Source of the DNA: JAPULR01 sp963665075
GTDB lineage: Bacteria > Chloroflexota > Dehalococcoidia > Lucifugimonadales > GCA-2712585
Assembly (NCBI GenBank): GCA_963665075.1
Contig: OY762063.1
Coordinates: forward strand, 2,294,001 to 2,358,000
DNA length: 64,000 nt
Direction: 5' to 3'
Below the pieces are notes generated by a model. That model made no database searches. It was not told the origin of the DNA and saw nothing but the letters and a program-made list of their open reading frames with translations. Numbering within the stretch: the stretch's first letter is position 1; each line of letters begins with the position of its first letter. Below, in pieces: positions 8,185 to 15,753 of this stretch. The position numbers and the translations under genes were made by a program.

Positions 8185-8743
8185 GGTCTAGCATCTCGTC
8201 GAGGATGTTTCGCAGGGCTTCCGGGCTCATGGGGCCGACGAAACTACGTTGGAGGGCGCCTGTTTCGTCGATGAAGAACTTTTCGGGGATGCCGGATACG
8301 CCGTAGTCTAGGGCAACGCGGCCTTTGTAGTCCACCACCAAGGGGTAGGGGACGGCGAATTCATCGGCGAAGGCGGCGATGGCGTTCGCGTCGTCCCAGA
8401 TGGCGACGCCTATGAATTCTACGGGGAGGTCGTCGTACTCGCGGTAGACCTGGGAGAGGATGGGGGCTTCGACGCGGCAGGGTGGGCACCAGGAGCTCCA
8501 GAAGTCGAGCATGACGACTTTTCCGCGGTAATCGTCCAAGTTGAGGGTGGCGGTTCCGTCGAGGGTGGCAAGGGAGAAGGGGATGGCCTGGCGGGCGGCG
8601 GTGGGCTTCTCGCCAAGTTCGGCGTTGACGCCGAGGCCGCCGGGGTTGCCGCCGGTGCGGACTAAGGCCCAGCCGAGGAGGGCGAATAGGGCGACGGCAG
8701 GAATGGCGGTCAGGAGGAGTATACATTTTTGGCGGGTGGTCAG
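8177..8743 (-). CDS. TlpA/ResA/CcmG-like thioredoxin, apparent CTG start
   Basis: 188 aa thiol-disulfide oxidoreductase, membrane-anchored with the thioredoxin fold outside. The catalytic motif is WSSWCPPCRVEAP and the cis-Pro loop is GVSGIPEKFFIDE. The thioredoxin domain starts near 8539, but the frame stays open upstream and encodes a hydrophobic anchor (CILLLTAIPAVALFALLGWAL). No ATG, GTG or TTG precedes the anchor; a CTG at 8743 has TTAGGAGA 8 nt before it and gives a sensible protein (LTTRQK...). Proteins of this type reduce apocytochrome c thiols before heme ligation, which fits the neighbouring ccmF and ccmH. A TTG at 8539 would give an unanchored 120-aa form. Confidence 0.8.
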   Translation of the reverse strand: MTTRQKCILLLTAIPAVALFALLGWALVRTGGNPGGLGVNAELGEKPTAARQAIPFSLATLDGTATLNLDDYRGKVVMLDFWSSWCPPCRVEAPILSQVYREYDDLPVEFIGVAIWDDANAIAAFADEFAVPYPLVVDYKGRVALDYGVSGIPEKFFIDETGALQRSFVGPMSPEALRNILDEMLDHE

Positions 8744-8921
8744 GGGAGTTCTCCTAAGGCGGGGTGGTCTTTGTATTGTAGCGCATCGCTGGGACGAGAT
8801 TCTTCGCTGCGTTCAGAATGACAGGTGGGGGCGTTGGATTCCCGCTTTCGCGGGAATGACGAAGGGGTGGTGGGAATGACGAAGGGATTTGCGGGGTATT
8901 CAAGGGGTTTGTGGGATCTTC
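8744..8921 (+). repeat. short intergenic region with one GATTCCCGC palindrome
   Basis: One copy of the ATTCCCGC-N4-GCGGGAAT palindrome (about 8836-8862) followed by two partial GGGAATGACGAAGG units. No gene. Confidence 0.7.
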
Positions 8922-10061
8922 TTATTTTAGCGCATTTTGGAGTCTGCGCTTGAGTTTGGTTCGGCGTTTTTGGTATTCGGAGTCGTCAATTTGGTTGTCT
9001 TCGTAGAGGTTGTCGAGACGGGCAATTTCGTCAATCACGGTTTGGGGGTTGGAGGTTTCTGTTCGGCGGCGGAGGCTGTAGAGGAGGATGACCACCAATG
9101 CGGCGGCGACGAGGGCGGGAATGCCGATGATGAGGAGGTGGTTGTCTTCGACGGTGGTGGCAGTTCGTTGCCAGAGGGAGGGTTGGGGTAGGCCGGCGAG
9201 TTCGATTTCGAGTCCAGCGCGTTGGGGGAGATTGGGGACGCTCCAGACGCGGTAGGCGGTTTCGCCGATGGTTGTTTGCGGGGCTTCCGTCATGCCTGCG
9301 GCGGTTGCTTCGCCCAAGCCTTCGGGGATGAGGATGCGGAAGATGGAGGCGCCTTGCAGGAAGGTGGGGGAGAAGGCGGCGCGACCGTCTTCGTAGGGGA
9401 AGGTGTAGTTGAAGGAGACCTGGTGGGAGCCGGGGGGGACGGCGGCGGCGAGGCCGAATCCGGTGCCAACGTCAATGACGTCGCCTTGGGGCAGGTCGGA
9501 CTGGACCTGGAGGCCGGAGGTTCCGGGGGGGACGGTGAAGCGGAGGAAGTTCATGGCGGAGGCGGGCTGCATGATGGGCTGGAAGGCGCGGTCTTGGGCG
9601 TTGGAGATTAGGACAACTTCGGCGGCGGAGACGATTTTCTCCTTTGGGTCGGCGTCGCGGATGATGAGGATGTGGGAGTCTATGTTGAGGGCGGCCAGGT
9701 CGTTGGTGGTCTCGTAGACGCCAAGGACAACGGGGGATTGGAGGTTCTGCGGTTCGACGCCGTAGGTGATTTCGCGGTAGACGGAGGTGAGGGCGTAGCG
9801 GACTTCGGGGCCGGTGGGTACGTTGGGGAAGGCGAAGGCGCCGGTGGGGTCGGTGGTGGCGGTCAGGGTGTCGACGCCGCCGGTGGGGGTGAATACGTGG
9901 AGGATGACGTTGATGCCAGCGGGGGGCTGCCCGTTGGCGGAGAGGTTTACGACGCTGCCGTTGAGTTGGGTGGGTTCCTGGGCGGTGGCGATGGGCAGGA
10001 GAAGCAGGGCAGCCGTAGTTAAGGCGAACAGGAGGGGCAGGAAGAGGCGGAGGGGTTTCAT
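8922..10061 (-). CDS. secreted/membrane protein with carboxypeptidase-regulatory-like domain
   Basis: 379 aa. Signal peptide (residues about 1-27, cleavage near ATAQEP), then a beta-sandwich of the carboxypeptidase-regulatory type (NGSVVNLSANGQPPAGINV ... TDPTGAFAFPNVPTG), a long extracytoplasmic region, a membrane helix near residues 315-335 (LIIGIPALVAAALVVILLY), and a cytoplasmic coiled end with YEDNQIDDSEYQKRR, a SHOCT-like helix pair. The start overlaps the stop of the CcmI-like gene by ATGA. Genes of this type often accompany ccm loci in Chloroflexota; the role (perhaps a cytochrome-assembly or envelope factor) is inferred from position only. Confidence 0.65.
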   Translation of the reverse strand: MKPLRLFLPLLFALTTAALLLLPIATAQEPTQLNGSVVNLSANGQPPAGINVILHVFTPTGGVDTLTATTDPTGAFAFPNVPTGPEVRYALTSVYREITYGVEPQNLQSPVVLGVYETTNDLAALNIDSHILIIRDADPKEKIVSAAEVVLISNAQDRAFQPIMQPASAMNFLRFTVPPGTSGLQVQSDLPQGDVIDVGTGFGLAAAVPPGSHQVSFNYTFPYEDGRAAFSPTFLQGASIFRILIPEGLGEATAAGMTEAPQTTIGETAYRVWSVPNLPQRAGLEIELAGLPQPSLWQRTATTVEDNHLLIIGIPALVAAALVVILLYSLRRRTETSNPQTVIDEIARLDNLYEDNQIDDSEYQKRRTKLKRRLQNALK

Positions 10062-10423
10062 GGGGATTCGCTGCTGTCGTTGCGGAGGGTGAGGCGGCGG
10101 AGGCGTATGCGTTCTTCGAGGAGGGCGTCGAGGTCGTCGGGGGACGCGGGGGATTGCTGGTCGTAGGCGCGGAGGGATTCGGCGGCGTCGCGGCGGAGTT
10201 CGTCCATGCGGCGTTGGTAGTCGTCGGGTTCGATGACGCCGAGTTCGAATTCCATCTGGAGCTGGTCTATTTCGTCGAAGGCGGATTCGATGTTGCGGGT
10301 CAGGGGGTTGTCGGCGTTGGACGGGGGTTGGGGTTCGTCCTCACGTTGGCGGGCTTTGAGGAGGGGGTAGGAGATTACGAGGAGGGACAGGAGGGCGAGG
10401 AGGAGGGCTAGGAGGTAGTGCAT
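10058..10423 (-). CDS. CcmI-like cytochrome c biogenesis accessory protein
   Basis: 121 aa, starting MHYLLALLLALLSLLVISYP at ATG 10423, with AAGGAG 8 nt upstream; the open frame extends further into repeats, which I excluded. One N-terminal helix is followed by a charged coiled region (FDEIDQLQMEFELGVIEPDDYQRRMDELRRDAAESLRAY), the pattern of the N-terminal part of CcmI, which helps hold apocytochrome for the heme lyase. It shares the Leu-Asp-Tyr-Glu helix style of the next protein's C-terminus. Position between ccmF and the secreted protein supports the assignment, but the sequence is short and low in specific motifs. Confidence 0.5.
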   Translation of the reverse strand: MHYLLALLLALLSLLVISYPLLKARQREDEPQPPSNADNPLTRNIESAFDEIDQLQMEFELGVIEPDDYQRRMDELRRDAAESLRAYDQQSPASPDDLDALLEERIRLRRLTLRNDSSESP

Positions 10424-10699
10424 GGGGGATGCTCCTTGTTGGGGTGGATTCCCGCCTACGCGGGAATGACGAAAGGGGTTTGCGGGAATGATGGATGGGC
10501 GCTGACTCTCGCTCGACCCTTCGACAAGTTCAGGGTGAGCGGGTGTGGGTTGTATTAGGGTGAGCGGGGGGTGCGAGAATGGCATTGGTGGTTTTGGTCA
10601 GGGGGACACCCCCATCCTAACCTTTCCCCGTCAAGGGGGAAGGGATAAGGGGGGAGGGCGGTTCGCGAACCGCCGCTACGGGTTGGGGTATGGGTTTTT
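10424..10699 (+). repeat. repeat block between ccmF and the CcmI-like gene
   Basis: Contains GATTCCCGC..GCGGGAATGACG (about 10446), CTCGACCCTTCGACAAG...CAGGGTGAGC (about 10512), a CTTTCCCC-GTCAAG-GGGGAAGG hairpin (about 10620) and the GGGCGGTTCGCGAACCGCC palindrome (about 10657). No gene. Confidence 0.75.
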
Positions 10700-12760
10700 T
10701 CATGGCGATGACTGTTTTGGGCGGGAGGGACTGGATTCCCGCCTACGCGGGAATGACGATTGGTGGTTAGGGCGGGAGTGGGTTCCCGCTTTCGCGGGAA
10801 CTAGAGGAGAGTTGGTGGGAACAAGAGGGGTGCGGGTGGGCCAGAGGGCGATGGTTGTGCCGAGGATCATTATGGGGCCTGCGAGCCACATCCACCAGAC
10901 GAGGGGGTTGACGAAGATGCGGAAGCCGATGCTGGGGTCGCCTTCGCGGTCTTCGCTGGGGACGACGTAGAGGTCTTCTATGGGGGTTGATCGAATGCCT
11001 GCGCGGGTGGCGCTGATGTTGAATTCGGGGTAGAAGGTGCGCTCGGCTTCGAGAGTGGTGAGGGGTTGGCCGTTTCGGGAGACGTCGAGGGTGTAGAAGG
11101 ACTCGCGTCGGTCGGGCTGCTGGACGGTGCGGGAGTCGCGATAGGTGAGGTCGTATCCTTCTATGGTGACGGTTTCGCCGGGTTGGAGGAGGACGTCTCG
11201 TTGGGTTCCGTAGAAGGAGGAGCCGACGATGCCGACGCCGAGGACTATGACGGCGAGGTGGACGACGTAGCCGCCGTAGCGGGGGCGGTTGGAGGCGATG
11301 AGTTTGAGGAAGGCGATGGGGTATGCTTCGCCGCGTCGGTGTCGGACCATTGTGCCTCGCATCCATTCCTGGAGGATGCCGACGGTAACGAGGGCGAAGA
11401 GGGAGAGGGCGGCGAGGGCGTAGGGGTTTCGGATGCCAATCAGGGTGAGAATGACAAGGGTTGCGAGGGCGGCGATGGCGGGATAGAGGAGGGTGCGTTT
11501 GAAGGCGCCACCTGCGGCGCGTCGCCAGGGGAGGAGGGGACCGACGCCCATGAGGAAGATTAGGCCGAGGAAGAGGTGTCCGTTGACCTGGTTGTAGAAG
11601 GGTTCGCCGACGGTGACGGTGAAGCCGGAGAAGACTTCGGAGACGAGGGGGTAGACGACGCCCCAGAGGGTGACGAAGGCGACGCCGAGGAGCAGGAGGT
11701 TGTTGACGAGGAAGGCGGCTTCGCGGGATAGGGAGGATTCGAGGGGGCGGGCGCTTTTTATCAGGTTGTAGCGGATGAAGAAGAGGGCGAAGGGGGCGAT
11801 GGTTCCGACAATCATAAAGGTGAGGAAGACCCAGCCGAGGGAGGAGGCGGCGAAGGAGTGGACGGAGGGGACGGGGCCGCCGCGGTTGATGAACATGCCG
11901 AAGAGGGAGAGGCCGAAGGTGAGGTTGATGAGGGCGAGGTTCCACATTCGGAACATGCCTTGTCGCTTCTGAACCATGATGGAGTGGATGAATGCGGTGA
12001 GGCCGAGCCAGGGCATGAGGCCGGCGTTTTCGACGGGATCCCAGGCCCAGTAGCCGCCCCATCCGAGGATGGTGTAGGCCCACCAGGAGCCTAAGAGGAG
12101 GCCGGTTCCGAGGGTGGCCCAGGCGATGATGCCCCAGACGCGGGCAACGTCGACCCACTGGTCGGCGACCTGTTTGGAGAGGAGGGCACCGACGGCGAAG
12201 GCGAAGGGGATGCTGACCATGACGAGGCCGGTCATGAGCATGGGCGGGTGGGCGAACATTCCGGGGTGGACGAGGAGGGGGTTGATGCCGCGTCCGTCGG
12301 CGGGGGTGAAGTCGAGGGTGATGAAGGGGTTGGCGAGGGTGGCGAGGACGGAGAGGAAGAATACGAGGATGAGCATGAGGACGGCGTTGGAGTAGGGGAG
12401 GCTGGGGCGGAAGCGGCTGGGGGAGAAGGCGACGGCGGCGGCGGCGAGGATGCCGAATACGGTGGCGATGAAGAGTAGGGAGCCTTCGTTGCCGGCGTAG
12501 ATGGCGACCCAGGTGTAGATGCGGGGCATGGCGAGGTTGCTGTGTTCGAAGACGTAGCGGATATGGAAGTCGTTGGAGAGGAAGGCGGCGACGAGGCTGA
12601 AGGAGGAGATAATGAGGGCGAGGGCGACGAGGTAGGTGGCGTTGCGGGCGCTCTGGACGAGGGTGGGAAGGTTGCGGAGTTGGCCGATGACGGAGGCGAG
12701 CAGGGAGTAGAGGGCCAGGGAGAGGGCGAGGAGGATGGTTATGAGGCCGAGTTCAGCCAT
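10700..12760 (-). CDS. ccmF: cytochrome c heme lyase subunit CcmF, with repeat-derived C-terminal tail
   Basis: 686 aa polytopic membrane protein that ligates heme to apocytochromes c. The heme-handling WWD signature WGGYWAWDPVENAG is intact, as are the flanking external histidine regions (LLVHPGMFAHPPMLMTGL) and LNEPFYNQ-like VGEPFYNQVNGHL. The last ~45 residues (from about PTRTPLVP) do not resemble CcmF: they are the translation of an ATTCCCGC palindrome and neighbouring repeats (VPAKAGTHSRP, SSFPRRRESSPS). The natural end was therefore probably replaced or extended by repeat insertion. Start ATG at 12760 overlaps the ccmH frame by 8 bp. Confidence 0.92.
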   Translation of the reverse strand: MAELGLITILLALSLALYSLLASVIGQLRNLPTLVQSARNATYLVALALIISSFSLVAAFLSNDFHIRYVFEHSNLAMPRIYTWVAIYAGNEGSLLFIATVFGILAAAAVAFSPSRFRPSLPYSNAVLMLILVFFLSVLATLANPFITLDFTPADGRGINPLLVHPGMFAHPPMLMTGLVMVSIPFAFAVGALLSKQVADQWVDVARVWGIIAWATLGTGLLLGSWWAYTILGWGGYWAWDPVENAGLMPWLGLTAFIHSIMVQKRQGMFRMWNLALINLTFGLSLFGMFINRGGPVPSVHSFAASSLGWVFLTFMIVGTIAPFALFFIRYNLIKSARPLESSLSREAAFLVNNLLLLGVAFVTLWGVVYPLVSEVFSGFTVTVGEPFYNQVNGHLFLGLIFLMGVGPLLPWRRAAGGAFKRTLLYPAIAALATLVILTLIGIRNPYALAALSLFALVTVGILQEWMRGTMVRHRRGEAYPIAFLKLIASNRPRYGGYVVHLAVIVLGVGIVGSSFYGTQRDVLLQPGETVTIEGYDLTYRDSRTVQQPDRRESFYTLDVSRNGQPLTTLEAERTFYPEFNISATRAGIRSTPIEDLYVVPSEDREGDPSIGFRIFVNPLVWWMWLAGPIMILGTTIALWPTRTPLVPTNSPLVPAKAGTHSRPNHQSSFPRRRESSPSRPKQSSP

Positions 12761-13595
12761 TGATTTTGGCCTGGGCAGGGGGTGGGTCTTTGGGATGGTT
12801 GGGATGGTTAGTTGGAGGAAGTGGATTCCCGCTTTCGCGGGAATGACGGGAAGGTGTGCGGGAATGACGGGAAGGTGTGCGGGAATGACGGGTTTGGTTG
12901 TGGCGGGAATTGGCTTGAGGCGGGGACGTTTTCACCCTCACCTTAATCCTCTCCCTCAAGGGAGAGGAGAGGGAGGGGGATTCTTGGCTGCGCTCAGAAT
13001 CACATGGGGTGTATCGAGGTTGAGAAGATGGATTCCGGCTTTCGCCGGAATGACGAGTTTGTGGGTGGGGGGAAGGGGGTGGGGGGGAGCCGGTGCGGGA
13101 GGTGATTTCTGCGTCTACGCGGTTGAGGTAGTCTGCCATGTCGTCTTCGTTGGAGGGGGTTGGTGGGGGTGATTGTGGGGGTGGGGGTTTTTTCATGGAG
13201 CGGAGGATGAAGAATAGGAGGATGCCCGCCAGGAGGAAGGTGGCGGGGGGGAGTAGCCAGATTGTGAGGGTGAAGCCGGATTTGGGGGGTTCGGCGAGGA
13301 CGCGGGGGCCGTAGCGTTCGGGGGCGGAGAAGTAGTCGAGGATCTGCTGTTCCGTCCAGCCTTCGGCGAGCTTTTCGCGGACGAAGGCGCGCATTTCTCT
13401 GGCTTGGGGGACTTGGGCCTGGTCGATGGTCTCGGCGGGACAGTAGGGACAGATGAGGCGTTTGTCGACGGACTGGGCGCGTTCTTCGAGGGTGGGGGGC
13501 CGGTTTTCGGCGCAGGCGGAAAGGGAGGCGGCGAATAGCAGGAGGACGGCGGCGAATAGCAGGAGCCTATTGAGGCGGAAGGGCTGAGGGTGCAT
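12753..13595 (-). CDS. ccmH: cytochrome c maturation protein CcmH, with long repeat-derived tail
   Basis: 280 aa from ATG at 13595 (MHPQPFRLNRLLL). An N-terminal signal/lipoprotein helix ends in LSACAEN; the domain carries LICPYCPAETI (the CxxC that handles apocytochrome thiols), AREMRAFVREKLAEGWTEQQ and YGPRVLAEPP, then a helix IWLLPPATFLLAGILLFFIL. Normal CcmH ends about residue 165. From SRTGSPPPPS onward the reading frame runs through about 350 bp of palindromic repeats (HSGESRNPSS, RHSRTPSRHSRT) and stops inside the ccmF start. The 5' end of the gene is duplicated 980 bp upstream. Works with CcmF on the alternative complex III cytochromes. Confidence 0.88.
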   Translation of the reverse strand: MHPQPFRLNRLLLFAAVLLLFAASLSACAENRPPTLEERAQSVDKRLICPYCPAETIDQAQVPQAREMRAFVREKLAEGWTEQQILDYFSAPERYGPRVLAEPPKSGFTLTIWLLPPATFLLAGILLFFILRSMKKPPPPQSPPPTPSNEDDMADYLNRVDAEITSRTGSPPPPSPHPQTRHSGESRNPSSQPRYTPCDSERSQESPSLSSPLRERIKVRVKTSPPQANSRHNQTRHSRTPSRHSRTPSRHSRESGNPLPPTNHPNHPKDPPPAQAKING

Positions 13596-13620
13596 CAGGG
13601 GGCCAGCCGGATGGGAGGAC
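13571..13620 (+). repeat. direct repeat, copy 1, at the ccmH start
   Basis: Begins TGAGGCGGAAGGGCTGAGGG and includes the ccmH start codon and first eight codons (reverse strand). It matches 14551-14600 with only a few differences at exactly 980 bp distance, so the repeat array between them is bracketed by a duplication. Confidence 0.8.
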
Positions 13621-14550
13621 TTTGCATGACTACGGATTCGCCTGAACATTGTGTCAAAGCAATGAAACATTTACGCCTGAGAAGCCCCGCCGATGGATTC
13701 CCGCTTTCGCGGGAATGACGGAGTGGGTGGCGGGAATGACGGAGTGGGTGGTGGGGATGGCGAAGGGGGGTGGCGGGAATGACGGAGTGGGTGACGGGGA
13801 TAGCGGCAGTGGTGGTGGGAACGACGCTCGACCCTTCGACAAGCTCAGGGTGAGCGGAGGGAGATGGATTCCCGCTTTCGCGGGAATGACGGAGTGGGTG
13901 GCGGGAATGACGGAGGGGGGTGGCGGGAATGACGGAGTAGGTGGCGGGAATGGCGGCGGTGGTGGTGGGAACGACGCTCGACCCTTCGACAAGCTCAGGG
14001 TGAGCGGAGGGAGGTGGATTCCCGCTTTCGCGGGAATGACGGAGGGGGGTGGCGGGAATGACGGAGTGGGTGGCGGGAATGACGAAGGGGGGTGACGGGA
14101 ATGACGGAGTGGGTGGCGGGAATGGCGGCGGTGGTGGTGGGAACGACGCTCGACCCTTCGACAAGCTCAGGGTGAGCGGAGGGAGGTGGATTCCCGCTTT
14201 CGCGGGAATGACGGAGTGGGTGGCGGGAATGACGGAGTGGGTGGCGGGAATGGCGAAGTAGGTAGTGGGAATGGCGGCGGTGGTGGCGGGAATGGCGGCG
14301 GTGGTGGCGGGAATGGCGGCGGTGGTGGCGGGAATGACGCTCGACCCTTCGACAAGCTCAGGGTGAGCGGAGGGAGGTGGATTCCCGCTTTCGCGGGAAT
14401 GACGGAGGGGGTGGTGGGAATGACGAAGGGGGAGACCCATCGATGGATCTGTACGGAGGGGGTGGTGGGAATGACGGAGGGGGAGACCCATCGATGGATC
14501 TGTACGGAGGGGGTGGTGGGGATGGCGGTTGTGCAAAGGTCGCCGGATGA
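13621..14550 (+). repeat. dense array of palindromes and 20-21-bp tandem units
   Basis: At least five GATTCCCGCTTTCGCGGGAA palindromes alternate with degenerate tandem units built on GGAGTGGGTGGCGGGAATGAC and with four or more copies of CTCGACCCTTCGACAAGCTC...GAGCGGAGGGAG. Near 14430-14520 a different unit occurs twice (GAGACCCATCGATGGATCTG, containing a perfect CCCATCGATGG palindrome). The minus strand is open for 326 codons from a duplicated ATG at 14575 to a stop that overlaps the ccmH ATG, but composition shows this is translated repeat and not a normal gene. Not CRISPR: units abut without unique spacers. Confidence 0.85.
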
Positions 14551-14600
14551 TGAGGCGGAAGGGCTGAGGGTGCATTGGGGGGCCAGCCGGATGGGGAGGC
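14551..14600 (+). repeat. direct repeat, copy 2, duplicated ccmH 5' end
   Basis: Carries a second copy of the first codons of ccmH (MHPQPFRL on the reverse strand, ATG at 14575), 25 nt downstream of the ActE stop. This is probably the original junction between actE and ccmH before the array arrived. Confidence 0.75.
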
Positions 14601-14602
14601 CC

Positions 14603-15226
14603 TTAGGGGCCTCCGAGGGTGTTGAGGTAGTTGACGAGCATCCAGCGTTCCTCGGAGGTGAGGAGCTTTTCAAACTGGGGCATGACGACGTCGGTTCCCG
14701 GGTCGAGGGAGGCGATTTCGGGGCGGACGTCGCGGTTGGTGATGGTGGCGTAGAGGAGTCCGTCGGAGTAGCCGAGGACGTTGACGAGGGTTAGGTTGAC
14801 GTTGAGCTTGGGGGTGTATCCGTAGGTTTCAATCATCGTCGTGAGGACCTGGCCGTCGCCGAGGGCGTCCATGCCGTGGCAGAAGGCGCAGTTGATGGCG
14901 TAGAGCTTCGCGCCTTCGTCAACGCCTTCGCCGGGGATGGGGTTCTGGATTTCGTTGATTTCGTCGGGATGATATTGGGCGAAGAGGGGTACGTCCTTGC
15001 CGGTGATGGGGACGGCACCGGCGGGGGGCATGAGGCGTGGCGGCTGCTGGGAGTGGTGGGAAGGCTGGTAGTGCATCTCGTAGAAGATGTCCACGGGGTA
15101 GCTGCCCTCGGCGCAGCCGACGGCTATCAGCGATGCTATGACAGCAAGCAGCGCGAATCGCACCGGCGTCGAAAGCAGACGGCGGCGCAGGCGGTCTCTA
15201 ATGCCCTGGGTGGGTCTCAACATCAT
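14603..15226 (-). CDS. actE: alternative complex III cytochrome c subunit ActE
   Basis: 207 aa monoheme cytochrome c lipoprotein. An N-terminal helix ends in the lipobox LIAVGC; the heme motif is CAFCH near residue 110, and the distal Met is probably in DVVMPQFEKLL. The start overlaps the ActD stop (ATGA). ActE is the membrane-bound c-type cytochrome of alternative complex III and receives electrons from the quinol-oxidising core. Length and gene order (after the DUF3341 protein) agree. The C-terminal SSEERWMLVNYLNTL-type helix is that of class I cytochromes. Confidence 0.85.
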   Translation of the reverse strand: MMLRPTQGIRDRLRRRLLSTPVRFALLAVIASLIAVGCAEGSYPVDIFYEMHYQPSHHSQQPPRLMPPAGAVPITGKDVPLFAQYHPDEINEIQNPIPGEGVDEGAKLYAINCAFCHGMDALGDGQVLTTMIETYGYTPKLNVNLTLVNVLGYSDGLLYATITNRDVRPEIASLDPGTDVVMPQFEKLLTSEERWMLVNYLNTLGGP

Positions 15227-15735
15227 GCGGCTTCTCGTCTAACCTCTTCCGCTCCGGCCTGGGTGAGAATCTGTTCGGCGCGGTCTACGTTGTCGTCGTC
15301 GCAATCGACTACAACGCCGATGAGGCCCTCGGTGATTCTATCGTCGTAGATGTGCTTCTTGAAGGTGGGGAGTCTAGATTCGAAGATGATGCCGATGACG
15401 GTGAAGAGGATGGCGCCGAGCATGGTGCCTTCGTAGGTGATGATGGCCATAGGGGGGATGGAGAGGATGGGCTTGCCGCCGGTGACGAGGGGGTAGGCGA
15501 GCTGGGTGCCGGCGGTGAGGAGGATGGCGGCGGTGAGGCCGATGAGGGCGCCGACGAAGGGGAAGACGTAGAGGCGGTGGCTGTTGTGGCGTTCGCCAAG
15601 GGCACCTTCGGGGTATGGGGTGTCGGTGAGGAAATCGTAGTCTTCCTTGGCAAAGCCGGCGTTATCCAGCGCCTCGCCGGCTTCGGCGGCGTATTCGGCG
15701 TCGGAATAGAGAGCCAGGACGGAATGCGTAGCCAT
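15223..15735 (-). CDS. actD: alternative complex III subunit ActD (DUF3341)
   Basis: 170 aa membrane subunit of the DUF3341 family. N-terminal soluble ferredoxin-like part (VLALYSDAEYAAEAGEALDNAGF), two helices (VGALIGLTAAILLTAGTQLAYP and AIITYEGTMLGAILFTVIGII), then a second soluble part (GLIGVVVDCDDDNVDRAEQILTQAGAEEV). The sequence G-G-K-P-I-L-S-I-P-P before the second helix is characteristic. Coupled to ActE by a 4-bp overlap and 18 bp after ActC. No cofactor is bound by this subunit in the known complexes. Confidence 0.88.
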   Translation of the reverse strand: MATHSVLALYSDAEYAAEAGEALDNAGFAKEDYDFLTDTPYPEGALGERHNSHRLYVFPFVGALIGLTAAILLTAGTQLAYPLVTGGKPILSIPPMAIITYEGTMLGAILFTVIGIIFESRLPTFKKHIYDDRITEGLIGVVVDCDDDNVDRAEQILTQAGAEEVRREAA

Positions 15736-15753
15736 TAGTGCACCTCGGGGTTG

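Noticed and set aside
13680..14520. CRISPR array
   Set aside because: Units of 20-35 bp abut each other and vary; there are no unique spacers of constant length and no cas genes.
13595..14575. 326-aa minus-strand open frame as a normal gene
   Set aside because: Its peptide is repeat translation (HSRESGNP, AHPELVEGSS); kept only as a possible coupling path, not as a CDS.
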